Below are positions 1 through 13,033 of a stretch of 64,000 nt of DNA, piece by piece; within the stretch, counting starts at the first letter, position 1, and every line of letters starts with the position of its first letter. Source of the DNA: Toxotes chatareus (Eukaryota > Chordata > Actinopteri > Toxotidae); the NCBI GenBank assembly GCA_016801885.1, contig CM028888.1:6680501-6744500 (forward strand), given 5' to 3'. A program made the position numbers and the translations under genes. The notes under the pieces are model-generated. The model saw nothing but the letters and a program-made list of their open reading frames with translations, was not told the DNA's origin and searched no databases.

Positions 1-148
1 TCTTGAACACTGCAGGCCGTGTGGTTAAAAAAAGTACAAGGGGTCTTGAAAAACCCACATCCTTGATAAGAGAACATGTACTGAGAATTAGATGTCCTGT
101 CTGTTATGGTTGAAATGTGTCCTGACAGTGTACTTTGTGTGTTGCCAG

Positions 149-3100
149 GCACGGGATGTACGCACAAATGAGGTGGTGGCAATTAAAAAGATGTCCTACA
201 GTGGCAAACAGTCTAATGAGGTGAGACAAGTATGATTATAGTCATGTAACTATAATAAAATATAATATTCCAGATCTTGACCATAAATATTTTCACAGTT
301 CTTCATTGCTGCGTGTTTTTATAAAGTGATTTCAGGTAGTCCAAGGCCAGATCAAGAGCTGCTGGACTGCAGTGTTAGCGTTGGGTATCATTGCGATTCT
401 GATTTCAAATCACTTAACCTTACAGCCTCAACGAGGTCACTCCTGTGCACTCACTTTCACTGTTGTCGTCCTAGATACAGCTCATGATCTCAGATTAGCT
501 ATAATCAGATTACACATAATCTGTGAAGAGAACCACTTTACCCCTATTTGCACTGAAAGACAATCTTCCGCACACACATATAGTAACCTCTAGTGCATAA
601 AGCCAAGCAGTGCATTACCTGCTTTATTTTTAAGTCCCTTCTTTTTCTCAACAGAAATGGCAGGACATTATAAAGGAGGTGAAGTTTCTTCAGAGGATCC
701 GGCACCCCAACAGCATAGAATACAAAGGTTGTTACCTCCGTGAGCACACAGCATGGGTAAGGCTCTTGTTTACATGCACAGAGTTGGAAGATTATCTCAT
801 TCTGCAGTGTGTATGGGTCAATATGTGTCTGTACATTGTTATTCTTGACTTTATGTCTTGTTTCTAGCTGGTGATGGAGTACTGTCTTGGCTCAGCCTCT
901 GATCTGCTAGAAGGTGAGCAGGTGTTCCACGTGTTTGGGTTTTGTTCTTTTTTTTTGTTAAAAGACATTTCACCCTTCCACAAGAGATGAGATACCGGAC
1001 TGGCTGTCTGTGGACATTGATGTGTCTTCCATCAGCTGATGTTGATTCCTTGTTTTTCCTCATTCAGTTCATAAAAAACCTCTACAAGAAGTAGAGATCG
1101 CTGCCATTACACATGGTGCTCTGCAGGGGCTGGCCTACCTTCATTCCCACAATATGATCCACAGGTGAGGGATTTTTACATGACCTATATTGTTTTTCCA
1201 AAACAACTTCCCCCACATGCCCCCCTGCCCTGACACATCTCTTCACATTTTTCTCTCTCTCTCAGGGATGTGAAGGCAGGTAACATCCTGCTGACTGAGC
1301 CTGGGCAGGTCAAACTGGCAGACTTTGGCTCAGCTTCCATCGCCTCACCTGCCAACTCTTTTGTGGGAACGCCATATTGGTAAGTGAAAACTGAAAGAAT
1401 CAAGTGTGTATGTGATAAATGTTGCACTGACCAAAATGTTGATTTTATGAACAGTCTCTAATTGAGTGTCTGCTTAAGGAAGCAGTGATTCATGAAATGG
1501 ATTTGCCTGTAAAAAGAATTTGCCCCTATTTACATATTCACACACAAATAAAGAGCCGCCTGCTGAAATATTCAAATGCTTTGCGGCTGTTATTGCTCAG
1601 GGCAGTGTGTGCTCTGGATTGAGACATCATCTTCAGAAGGGGGTTGCTGCTTTTTTTGATGTTATTTGTTATGCCGAGAAACTACTTTCATGAGTGATGT
1701 GAAACACCATTGTTTAATTCCAAAGGATAAAAGTGACAGTGCAGAGATTTGTAGTAAAACAAACATACTTTTTTCACGTTTTAAGAAGTTTTGCAGGACT
1801 GAGTGTCAGAAAGTTACATCTCTCTTTCTGTGTTTCCTACCCCCCACTTCATCTTTCTCCTCAACTTCACCCAGGATGGCCCCTGAGGTGATTCTAGCTA
1901 TGGACGAAGGCCAGTATGATGGGAAGGTGGATGTCTGGTCCTTGGGGATCACCTGTATAGAACTAGGTAGGTGACAGTGTGTGTGTATTATATCTATTGA
2001 GATGTAAGTGTTGTGGAAGGAAAACTATACCCCTGATTGACAGGTATTTGAATACAAGGACTAATGCGAGATGGCTGCGTGAACTTAAGCAGTGTTTTGC
2101 AAGATTAAAGCAATGTTTGATTTAAGGTTTGGATAAATCAGTAATGTTAATGAAATTTGTTTTTTACGCTATTATAAGTTTATTGTGAATAAACCTGTAA
2201 TAAGAGGGAATATATACTGACTGTTTTTGTTTCTGTTCCAGCGGAGAGGAAGCCCCCTTTGTTTAACATGAATGCAATGAGTGCCTTATACCACATAGCG
2301 CAGAACGAGAGCCCCACACTGCAGTCTAGTGAATGGTAAGCTGCCCCACATATACACACACACACACACAATCACAATAGGTATTTAAAAGGACCATACC
2401 TGTGTTTTTGTATGTGCGTGTGTGCAGGCGGCTGGTACATGCCGCCTCGTCTAGCTGATTTTTGGGACACGAAAAAAACTTGTCCAACACTCAGATGAGC
2501 GCTGAAATTGGGATGTCTTGGCTTGTATCTGTTCAACCACAGCATCAATGCTTCGCTTCAGATCCTACTACAGTGGTTCCAAAATGGCCCATTCATGGCA
2601 GCAAAAACATTCTGTCATGGACCGCATAGTTTGGCAGGTGTTACAACTCCACCACCAGCTGCCGTCTGTTGGTTCCAGAGTCCGCCGATCTGGCAGTGTC
2701 CCCTCTTTGCCCTTTTGCTCTTCTCGCCTCAGCAGCATTTCCTCCTCAGTACACTCTGAAAATGGTACACAACAATTGTCATTCCAATAAAGTCTAATCA
2801 TCCTCTTGTCGGTGCTCTTCATTTTCATTTGAAAGTGCTACTACTTTTCTTTTGTTTAGTAACTAGTATGTGGACTAAGTTGTACTAAGTTGTAAAAACA
2901 CAGAATTTACTGAACCTCTGGAATGGTCCTTTAATTTATCACCTGTGACATTAAATTCATAACTATCTGCACAACGTCACAGCAATGAGGGATGTAGAGA
3001 ATGGTAGACTGATTTCTATGCGTGAATTTTTTTTTTTTTTTAATAGGCAATGTTGTAATCCCGTATGTTTTTTACCTAAAATACCGATGTTTAGTTTTGT

Positions 3101-3440
3101 TAAAGTCTGTCTGTGTAGGTGCCTTGTTTTGTTCTGACCCTCTATCTTGTCATCTTTGTTTCAGGACGGATTACTTTAGAAACTTTGTTGATTCTTGCCT
3201 TCAGAAAATCCCCCAGGACAGGCCGCACTCTGACGACATGCTGGGTGTAAGTGCATGTATATACTGTACACTACGACACAGAAACAGAGAGCGGGGTCAG
3301 CTTGTTAAGATGGGAGATTGACAAGCCCTCTGGTGATAAATCTCTCTCTGATGTTTGCACTCTGCTCTGTCCTCCATAAGCTTCTATTTTGATTCACTAA
3401 TCCCCTGCTTCCGGATTCACACACAACCACAACATGTACA

Positions 3441-3481
<41 letters not shown>

Positions 3482-6400
3482 CTCAGTTTTGTGGAAAGAA
3501 CACAGATGTAATTACTGTAGAGATGTGACTTCTCCATCCACTGTTAAGTAATTGAGCAGCTGTCACTTAGCCCACTAATGGACTCGCTGTTGCTAATGGA
3601 AGTTGTCCTTGGGGTATGGAAGCACTGCATACTGTGTCTTTCTTTCTTAAACGTTAAGTTCCAAAATGGTACTTGCTTAACAAAATCAAGTGTGTTCCAC
3701 TGTTCTTTTTACCTGCCTCTCACTGTGATCTCCTTAAATTGGACCTCTTGCCCAACTTTACCTTCTATCAAAGTGCATGAAACAAAACTCTAATATTAGA
3801 AATTCTTCTTCTTTTCCTGTAAAACACAATTCATTAAAATAGGTACAGGGATTTCCATTTGTGCTGCTGTATCTCAAGAGTCTCTATAGCTCTTAAGATA
3901 AAGCTGTAATCGTACTCTTTACAAACAATTATGGATCGAGGTGGTAGAAAACTCATAGCCAGAACGTATGATGGGTTATACGTGTGATGGGTCGGCTGTG
4001 GCTCGCTAACGTGAGGCATATTTCAGTGAGAAACAGCAGGAGCAGCCACAAACATGAAGTAACAGTGCGAGCTGTCTTACCTTACTGGCTTTTAAGTGCA
4101 ACACTATCTATCACCTTATTAAATCCAGGGCTCTGACCTGAAGCTAATTCCTGACTCAGCACACTGAGCTAATGGGGAGGGTTCCTTTTTGGGATTTTGT
4201 GCATGTTATGTATACAGTTTGTACTGTTAATGGCACAAATCGTGAGATGAATGCATGACATGACTCAGAAACCTGTCTATTACAGATGCATGTTAGTGTT
4301 CTTATTGTCATCCCCCTTTGCCCTGTCTTCTACTCCTGTGACTTCCCTGTTCAATGATGTCTCTTCCTTCCTGTCACCCTCCCCTCCAGCATGCGTTTCT
4401 GCAGCGTGAACGTCCAGACTCTGTCCTGATGGATCTTATTCAGAGGACCAAGGATGCAGTGCGAGAGCTGGATAACCTGCAGTACCGCAAGATGAAGAAG
4501 ATCCTCCTTCAGGAGGCCCACAACGGACCCACAGCAGAAGCCCAGGATGGAGATGAGGTGTGTGGATGTTTGTATGTTAAAATCAAATTAAAGCCACAGT
4601 GCTGGAACACAACTCAATTTGTGAGGTTTTTTTTTTGAGGACAGAAAATATATTTGCCACTTTCGTGATTTTCCATCATACAGTGAAAATAACTAAGCAT
4701 GCATTGGTTTGTATGCATGTCTGTCTGTGTCCTCTGTGTCTCTTGGTCTTTCTCGTGTTCCCTCTCTGGCTCTTTCTCTCTCCCTCGCTGTCTCTCTCTG
4801 TGGTCTTTCCACTCTTGTCTCCAGGAGCTGGAGCCTGGTGGAGGTCGGACAGGAACTGTGAACAGTGTCGGCAGCAATCAGTCCATCCCCAGCATGTCCA
4901 TCAGCGCCAGTTCCCAGAGCAGCTCTGTCAACAGTCTGAACGAAGCGGCCCAGGACAGCCGCAGCGAGCTGGACCTGATGGAGGGAGACCACACAGTCAT
5001 GTCCAACAGCTCTGTCATACATCTCAAACCGGTGGGTAAAATGAGTCAGTCGTATCAGTCTGAACATGAGAGGAGTTTGTATAATATTAATGAGGTGCAC
5101 AGTAAGTTAGCTAGAGCTTTACAATGATGTTTCTTGAACTGTCCGACTAAATTTCGGTTGGATGTTGCTTGAAGTGAGTGGGACGTATTAAACAGAATGC
5201 TTTATTGCTGTAATGTTTCTGGAGCACCTCAGTGTTCAGGGTTGTTTCTGTTTCTCCTCTGTTCTGTCTTACTTTCACTCTAGCACCGTCCCAAACTTTC
5301 CCTTGCTCGTAGAGCTTCTTGTCTGTATGTGTATTGTTAATTACTGTTACAAAATAATATTTTAATAGTGCTGCGTTATGTCTCCAGGAAGAAGAGGAGA
5401 GTTTCTGTGGGGAGCAGGCAGCCAGCAGTCAACCCTCTGAGCCCCAGGCAACACCAGCTCAAGCCCCGAGGAAGCACTACCGCAACAGGGAGCATTTTGC
5501 CACCATACGCACAGCGTCGCTTGTGAGAACACATTTACTCCTCCATGCATCTCACTTACTTCTCTTTCTTACTATTTTTTTTGTTAGTGGTTCTGTAACA
5601 GAAACAGCCAGATAATTTTGTGTTTAATGTTTGATGAAAAGACTGAAATAAGCAGAAGTGTTCTACATTTAACACATCACATCTTGCAGGTGACTCGCGA
5701 GATGCAGGAACACGAGCAGGACTCCGAGCTGCGGGAGCAAATGTCAGGATACAAACGCATGAGACGGCAGCATCAGAAGCACCTGATGGCCCTGGAGAAC
5801 AAGCTCAAAGGGGAGATGGATGAGCACCGCCTGAGGCTGGACAAGGAGCTGGAGAGTCAGAGAAGCAACTTCACCCAGGAGATGGAGAAGCTGCTCAAAA
5901 AACACCAGGGAGCCCTGGAGAAAGATGTATGTGAACAAGAACAATTTTCAGAAAAAACACAAACAAAATATTAAAAGAAAAATACACCGTTGACAAAGCA
6001 CATGCCTACAACTGAAGCAAGCGTCCGTTTGTCTCTGTGTTTGGTTTAGCTGAAGACATTTGCCAACGATGAGAAGAAGTTCCAGCAGCACATCCAGGTG
6101 CAGCAGAAGAAGGAGCTCAGCAGCTTCCTGGAGTCACAGAAGCGGGAGTATAAGCTACGCAAGGAGCAGCTCAAAGAGGTAACACACTGGAGCCACACGC
6201 ATCTCTCCTCTATAACCTCTCAGTGCTTAGTCCATGATTCAAGGGTTTCAGCTGAATAAAAACTAACAACTAACACCTGTGTGGCAGGAACTGAGTGAGA
6301 ACCAGTCGACTCCCAAGAAAGAGAAACAGGAGTGGCTGTCCAAGCAGAAAGAGAACATTCAACACTTCCAGGTGAGAATTTCAGACATTATGTACACTTC

Positions 6401-8624
6401 TGAGAGCAAGTGATGATTTTCCTCTTACCAGATATTGGATTCTCACAGTAAATAGAATCTGTAACATGTAAAACAAATCTCCCTTCCAAGCACTAACTAG
6501 GTTTTACCCTGCTTAGCTGATCTGTCTCCCAAAACCTTACTTACTTTCCCAGGCGGAGGAGGAGGCCAACTTGCTGAGGAGACAGAGGCAGTACCTGGAG
6601 CTGGAGTGTCGGCGGTTCAAACGTAGGATCCTCATTGCCAGACACAATGTGGAGCAGGATCTGGCCAGAGAGGTATGTAAACACACAGAGAGAACCAGAC
6701 ACCACCTCCCGCCCGTAGTTTTTTATTTGATTTTATTTATTTGATTGCTCTCACCTGACATTTTCTCCTCTTTTTCAGGAGCTGAACAAACGGCAGACAC
6801 AGAAGGACCTGGAGCATGCCATGCTGCTCAGGCATCACGAGTCGATGCAGGAGCTGGAGTTCAGGCACCTGGCGACGATCCAGAAGGCGCGGGCTGAGCT
6901 GATCCGGACCCAGCACCAGACAGAACTCACCAACCAGCTGGAATACAATAAGAGGAGGGAGAGGGAGCTGAGGCGCAAGCATGTCATGGAGGTCCGACAG
7001 CAGCCCAAGAGCCTCAAGGTACATAAAGTGATTTCTCAGTTTTTCTTTAGATTCTGTCCTGTGACTGACAAATCTATGACAAATCACACACATACACAAA
7101 ATACTTAACATTCAACATTTTCATTTCTTTTCCTTCCTCAGTCTAAGGAGCTTCAGATTAAGAAGCAGTTCCAGGAGACTTGTAAAACCCAGACCAGGCA
7201 GTACAAGGCCCTCAGGAACCATCTGCTGGAAACCACGCCCAAGTCTGACCACAAGGCCGTGCTGAAGAGGCTGAAGGAGGAGCAGACCAGGAAGCTGGCC
7301 ATCCTGGCTGAGCAGTACGACCACTCCATCAATGAAATGCTCTCCACGCAGGCTGTGAGTACCTGAAGAGAAGGTCTAAAAGATTCATGGAACATAAATA
7401 TGAAAATTTCCTCAATGTCCTACTTTATCAATCTCTTTTCCTTAAAAAATATACTACATCACTGACACTGGGCCTAAGACAAACATCATGGTTCTGACAA
7501 AGAAAGACTTTGTGTCTCTCTTTCTTTATGTCTTTTTCACTTTGCCTGCCCTCAGCTGCGGTTAGATGAAGCTCAAGAGGGGGAGTGTCAGGTTCTAAGG
7601 ATGCAGCTGCAGCAGGAGCTGGAGCTGCTCAATGCGTACCAGAGCAAGATCAAGATGCAAACAGATGCTCAGCACGACAAGGAGAGGAGGGAGCTAGAGC
7701 AGAGGGTCTCTCTGCGGAGGGCTCTGCTGGAGCAGAAAGTAAGAGAGGGACCTGGACCTTGTCTCCTGTCGTCTTGTGTGCCACTAAATTTTGGGGTGAC
7801 AGTAGATACTGAAGTTGTGTTTTGAGCTTTACTGACGTTTCATACTGCGTCTCATGTACTGTGTCTTTAACTTACAGGCCTTCCTTAGTTTTGAGTTGTA
7901 CAAGTTTTGCTGTTGTTTTTTTGACGCTCTGTTTAAAAATTCTAAGTTTGTTTTTGTAATTATTATGTCTATGTATTCTGAACTAAAGCGTTGTTCCCCC
8001 TGTTTTTCAGTAGATTGGTTCCTTTTTGTTCTTTCAACCAACAACTTAAGAACTGACTGTGCTTTTTTATCACTTATTACTTATTTTCAACTCATGTGTT
8101 CCCTGTGTTTATCTCCCCAGATTGAGGAGGAAATGCTGGCCCTGCAGAACGAACGCCTGGAGCGAATCCGCTCACTGCTGGAGCGCCAGGCCCGAGAAAT
8201 TGAGGCTTTTGACTCGGAGTCCATGCGGCTGGGCTTCAGCAACATGGTGCTCACTAACCTGGCTCCCGATTCCCAGGGAGGCTGGGGGGGAGGAGGTGCA
8301 GGAAGCCAGGGGGCTCAGGGAGGAGGCCACTGGCCTGGAGGAGGTGGAGGAGGAGGGGGTCACCATAGCCATCACCACCAGGGGGGCTCCAGCTCACAGC
8401 AGCCCTGGGGTCACCCCATGCTGGCTGGGGGCCCGCCACCCTGGAGCCTCCACCACCCCGGAGGAGGGAGTCAGAGGGGAAGCGGGGGCGGCGTAGGAGG
8501 GGTGAGGAACAGCCCGCAGGCTATGAGGAGGACGTCATCAGGGGGGAGGAGTGAACAGGGCATGAGCAGGAGCGCCAGCATCACCTCTCAGATCTCCAAC
8601 GGATCCCACCTGTCGTACACCTAG
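149..8624 (+). CDS. taok1: TAO-family serine/threonine kinase, TAOK1-like (5' partial, 19 exons)
   Basis: STE20/MAP3K-type kinase that signals to p38/JNK and the microtubule cytoskeleton (family knowledge). Exons: 149-220, 655-756, 868-913, 1068-1164, 1266-1379, 1875-1966, 2242-2335, 3165-3246, 4390-4557, 4825-5031, 5388-5522, 5690-5926, 6050-6178, 6288-6371, 6553-6672, 6779-7018, 7142-7354, 7556-7738, 8121-8624. They sum to 2919 nt in one open frame (972 residues plus stop). About 45 N-terminal residues, including the Gly loop, lie upstream of the window. Visible kinase motifs are VAIKK, HRDVKAGN, DFG and APE. Next come a Ser-rich linker (SMSISASSQSSSVNSL), long Glu/Lys/Arg coiled coils (exons 12-19) and a Gly/His-rich tail ending ISNGSHLSYT. 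The linker and the tail fit TAOK1 better than TAOK2 or TAOK3. All junctions are GT-AG. Introns at 2336-3164 and 3247-4389 hold only CA runs and one degenerate remnant. Which teleost duplicate (a or b) this is cannot be told. Confidence 0.95.
2353..2370. repeat. (CA)n microsatellite
   Basis: Short uninterrupted CA run just downstream of a taok1 donor site. Confidence 0.85.
2440..2828 (-). pseudogene. Degenerate cysteine-rich coding remnant, P2RX7 C-terminal-domain-like
   Basis: In a taok1 intron, the minus strand reads an 86-residue open stretch (2568-2828) containing the cysteine cluster WSCNTCQTM...TECFCCHEW. Two in-frame stops follow, then about 40 more coding-like residues in the same frame. 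The spacing C-x2-C, then CC followed by H/E, resembles the zinc-binding C-terminal domain of P2X7 receptors. That domain is also found alone in many fish proteins, some linked to mobile elements. The match is from memory and short. The base composition is richer in GC than the surrounding intron. It is probably a dead inserted coding fragment and not an exon of taok1. Confidence 0.4.
3441..3479. repeat. (CA)n microsatellite
   Basis: About 19 uninterrupted CA units in the taok1 intron 3247-4389. Nothing else notable was seen in that intron. Confidence 0.95.
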
Positions 8625-11600
8625 AACACACACACACACGCACGCACACACAAGCGACACAGTAAAATTTTTGTGCACCAAGGTAACACTGTACACAGAC
8701 ACACACCATGCATGCACCACACATTCTCACATACACTTGTTGTTATTTCCCACAGTACGTCTGACACACACTGCACAGTACTGAGACTGGGTTTACCTCA
8801 GCCCAGTTCCTCTCCCATCACCACTGTTCTCTCACATCAGTGTACTGCTAGCAGCAGTCTGTGGAAACCCAACAGCCTGGAGACTAATCCAAGACGGCTG
8901 AGGGCCATATATACAGTATGCCACAGTGCAATAGTGTCATTTTTACTGTAGCCTAGAGTGCTGTTTTATGTGTTCATGTTTGCGTTGTTAGTCTCCGTTG
9001 CCATAGACCCAAATTAGTGTATTCATATTATCTACCATGGAGTTTATTGTCAGGAGTTGTTTATTTGCAGTATGCTGTTCTATATGCTGTTTTGTGGTAG
9101 CACAATAAGGTGCATTATGGGAAAATTTGCATTCAGTATGTGCAATTTTAGAAGATAACCTTTGAATATTTGTCCTCAAATGCAAATTCCTTCAAACCAC
9201 TTACGGCTCTAGATTTAAAGCACAGACATCTAACTGATTGAAAGTTTAATGAGATTATTGTTTATGTGCAGTTGCAGGCAAATGAGAAGGCAGGAGGTAA
9301 TGTAGGGGTGTGACTTAAAATTAATGGTTGAACAGTAGACCGCCTCAGAACATGTTGGACAGGTCTAGAACAAAAATAAACAGAGGAAGAGAATAAAGGT
9401 TGTTGTAAGTGAGTACCAGTGGGTATTTCTGACTTTATAGAAGTAATGAAGGGTCAGCTATCGGATGGCTAAAAGTATGCAATCTTTCATTCCAACCTAA
9501 ATGACTTTAATGAGAAGCGTATCTTCCACCACAGAGGAAATCTAATCAGTGAAGTCACCTGGTGCCGCGATTATTGGAGCGAAAAATCGCATACTCTCAG
9601 TCATCAGTGCCACAGACACAGGTTTGAAGTCCCTGAAGTTGGGAGTTATTGTGTACTATGGAAAGGGCTGCAACGATGCCAAAGGTAAGGGTGCAGAGTC
9701 GGATTTGTCGTTATAACTATTCATGCCAACAAGTTATGTTTTTAATGAGATTGTGCCAGAGATGTTAGTGGAAGTTCGCTTCATACCACGCAGCCAAGTA
9801 GATGCATCTTTTGCTGGACTGGAGGAGAGAAGCAGACATTTCTTGCACATGCTCAGCCTTATTGGTTCAGCTCTTGGGTTTCCACAGGCTTCTGCCCTTC
9901 ACTCACACCTTGCCCAGTGGACGGCCAGTCTGAGGGATACTGAAGCCTTATTAGTCCACAGCCCTCATGACAGGGATGGGTTTTCAGCAGCAACTAACCT
10001 CTACTTGAATAGTTTAAAAACTGTGTGTTCACTCTTCACTTGTTGGCAGTAATTTCCTGGTCTAATCTGGCACTGTCTTAGCGATGCACTATGCAGTGAA
10101 ATACTTTCTCCGACAAATTGAACCATGCCTGTTGGCCTACCTCAAGAAACACTCAAGCGGAGCTTCACCACAGGGTGTCGTGACTTGACAATGACTTGCA
10201 CTTTGGCACAGGCCTTTACCCACACTAAATGTTAATCAGATATATTTACACACACACAGACATACATGCATACAATAATTATTGTATATTTTTTATTCCC
10301 CTGTCAACCAGTATGTCCCTTCGCACACTTAGCTGATGAATGCATGTACAGGGTTAAATTTTGTGAAAGTGCGATTGGGACATAAAAATGTTTAAAAAAG
10401 GAAAAAAAAGTACCTAAATTTTTTTTTTTTTTTTTTAATAGTGCACTTAGTTGTTAGCTGAGTTGGCTGTAAATGAGCAAACACTCAGCAGCAGGCAAAT
10501 TTTAGGTCAAAGGTTACTTGTTTCGGGGCAACTCTTTTGGGTAACACTGTCCATCACGGTTGTCTAAAAATGTCCCAGTGTGTTGTTTTTGACTTTTAAA
10601 AAGACTTTTTTTTAAAGGGGTAAAATTAAAATGAATGAACACGGAGTGCGTGGAGGAGCCTCACTCGCCCTCTGCTGGTTGGTGACTGCTGAATGTCTCA
10701 GTGGGTGGATGGGTGGTGATGCTGTGATCTCCGCTGCCATGCCCCTGCAACCTTCCCCGGTCTGACACCCCACTCTGTCTCACCCCTGGTGACCCTAACG
10801 TCATGTTCTGACCACCGATCTCTCTGCTTCCCTCCACCTCTGTTTCCTCCCCTCCTGAGCCTGGTGTGGTCTTCACCCCCTCCCTGATCTATTTGAGAAG
10901 AGCTCTTCAAGTGAAAGAAAAGAAGAAAAAAAATATATATATATGTATTATTATATAAATCTATAAAAAAGAAGGATTATAGAGAAATGGAGATGAAGGT
11001 GGAAGTCTTCTTGTGAAATGCAGAGATTATGCATTATATGATTATCAGAGGTGGAATGTACAGGAAACCTGTTAATATTGTATATTTTGAATTTGAAAAT
11101 ATGGAAATCTAATTGACAAATCAAAGACAAATTAACTTGTTGTGATGCGGACACAGTGACGTGGTTTTAGACCAGCGGTATTCCCATGTTTTACAGCCGC
11201 TGGGTTTTCACTGTCTTACTTGCAGCTGCAAGTTCTGAAACTTGTTACAGATATTCTGTTGTGAATGATAACAACACAACTCTAGGTCAGATTGCCTTGA
11301 GTACATGGCAACATTTTGTTAAATGCTGAATGAGGATGACTTTGCACATAATTTGAAATCTAGATATGTGTAGCCTTTGCTTTAGCATAGGCTATATTTT
11401 ACTGAAATAATGATACCCAATATAGATAACTCTGTCTGTCTGTTTAGGTTTTTCATGGGTTTTAGACTTCCTGGCCTGAAGTCAAGATAATAAAAACATA
11501 GAAAAAGAAATAATTGTCCTTTAAATATCTACAAAATCCAAAAATCTGCTGAATTCTAAAACATTTGTCTGCGTAAACAGTATTTAGTGCGCTCCACAAC

Positions 11601-12590
11601 TTGAAATTGTTTCCAAATTCTTGCACAAGACAGTGAAAATATATCTGTTGTTTGAGATCTACAGACGGTTACTCTTAGGTGTTGTGGGGTCCATATTATT
11701 TGGACTTTTATGTCTTATTAAACGTGCGCCCTCTTTTGTTCTGGTTGTACACAAAGCGTTTTCACACTGCACTTAAGCATTTGCCTTTTTTTTTTTTTTT
11801 TTTTTAAATCTTACCACCCTGAATCAGAGCTTATAATCCTGTAATTTTCATGGCTCAGTTCTGAAAACAGAAAAAAAAAACCCGATGTGGTGGTTCCACT
11901 TCTCTCTTCAGCCAGTATGCCATTGTACCCAACATATTTTATCAACCTTTTTTCCCAGTTCTGTAGTGTTTTATTTCCTTTAATACCAGAAAGGGTCATT
12001 TTATTTTCCAGGTGATGTCTGCAGAGGGCCAAACGAGCGGCAGATTTTTAGACCTTCTCTTGTGTTTACTAGAACTCCCAGGTGTTTTTTTTTTTTTGTT
12101 GCAGTTGGGGCAGAGTCTAGCTTTAGACCTTGGTCACTCTGAACTGGATCAGTTGCACTGATTGCACAAGTGATTGACCAGATTAAAAAGTCTACTGTGA
12201 TCCCCCTCAGTGTGCTGAGGGACGGCTGCCATTGGCCGAGCGTAGGCGGGAGGCAGGGTTATGTCTCTGTACAGTCTGTTTATCAGTATTCCTTTTATCT
12301 CTCCTGTCATTTGGTGGATCTTGCTGTTTTATTCTCCCTGGTCCAGAGACCTGTATTAAACTGTATTAAATTGTATAGATTGTGCAAAAAGCTGAATGTC
12401 GCATAGCAGAAGAGAAAAGCTATTCCTTACAGATGACAAAGTGATTTAAAATGTATAAAAGAAATTCAGAAACAAAGTTTAGGGGATAAATGTAATATTT
12501 TGTTTGTAATTACTATTTTTTGTTGGAAGAGGGCTACTGGATAAAGAATCATCTGTAATAAAGTAATTTTAATATTTCTTTGTCCAGTGG
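8625..12590 (+). other. taok1: Probable long 3' UTR of taok1
   Basis: About 4 kb of AT-rich non-coding sequence follows the taok1 stop. It opens with a CA/CG dinucleotide-rich run (8626-8650) and contains poly-T tracts (about 10421-10436 and 11787-11805). Open frames here, such as 9723-10052, have no recognisable domain. Several AATAAA hexamers occur (for example near 9374 and 9394). The last strong one, at 12557, is followed by a TG-rich stretch. A long 3' UTR is usual for TAOK1 in vertebrates. The exact transcript end is inferred. Confidence 0.55.
12557..12562 (+). terminator. Candidate polyadenylation signal of taok1
   Basis: AATAAA followed within about 30 bases by a TG-rich downstream element (tgttttgtgtgtgag). 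It is the last good signal before the convergent abhd15 gene, whose stop is at 13034. Confidence 0.5.
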
Positions 12591-13033
12591 TGTTTTGTGT
12601 GTGAGGAGCATGACAAAGTAAAATTATTTAAAGCTTCACAAAAAACCTGTAAACTTAGCCTAAATATTTAATTCTTTATACCGTTTGTCATAAAGGCCTG
12701 ATGTAGTGGAAAGTAGCTTTTAATTGGTGAAAGACTATGGTTTTCTTTAAAGCCCAAAAAAACATGGTGTGTTTGACTTCAGAGTGCTTGTTTAATTTGC
12801 ATGACCTCGCTTCTTTAAGCAGCTGGGAAGCCGTGTTACTTTTGTTTGTCTTCACCAAAGGTCGTGTGTCGTCTTGATCAGCTTGACTAATTTGACTCAG
12901 TGAAGAGAAACAAATATTTTAATAACTGTGTTTCCAACAGTTCTCTTTTCCAGATATTTTTGAGGACTGAAACCAAAAACCCACATTTTGCTTTCATTCT
13001 CTTCAGATCTCCTCCTCCACCACCTCTTTCCCC

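Noticed and set aside
4599..5100. Long open frames on both strands overlapping taok1 exon 4825-5031
   Set aside because: Shadow frames of a GC-rich real exon.
149..8624. Assignment to taok2 or taok3
   Set aside because: The tail (RNSPQAMRRTSSGG to ISNGSHLSYT), the linker and the adjacent abhd15 gene fit TAOK1. TAOK2 has a different linker and extra membrane segments.
9723..10052. 109-codon open frame after taok1
   Set aside because: It lies in the probable 3' UTR, has no recognised domain and no splice sites. I could not support it as a gene.
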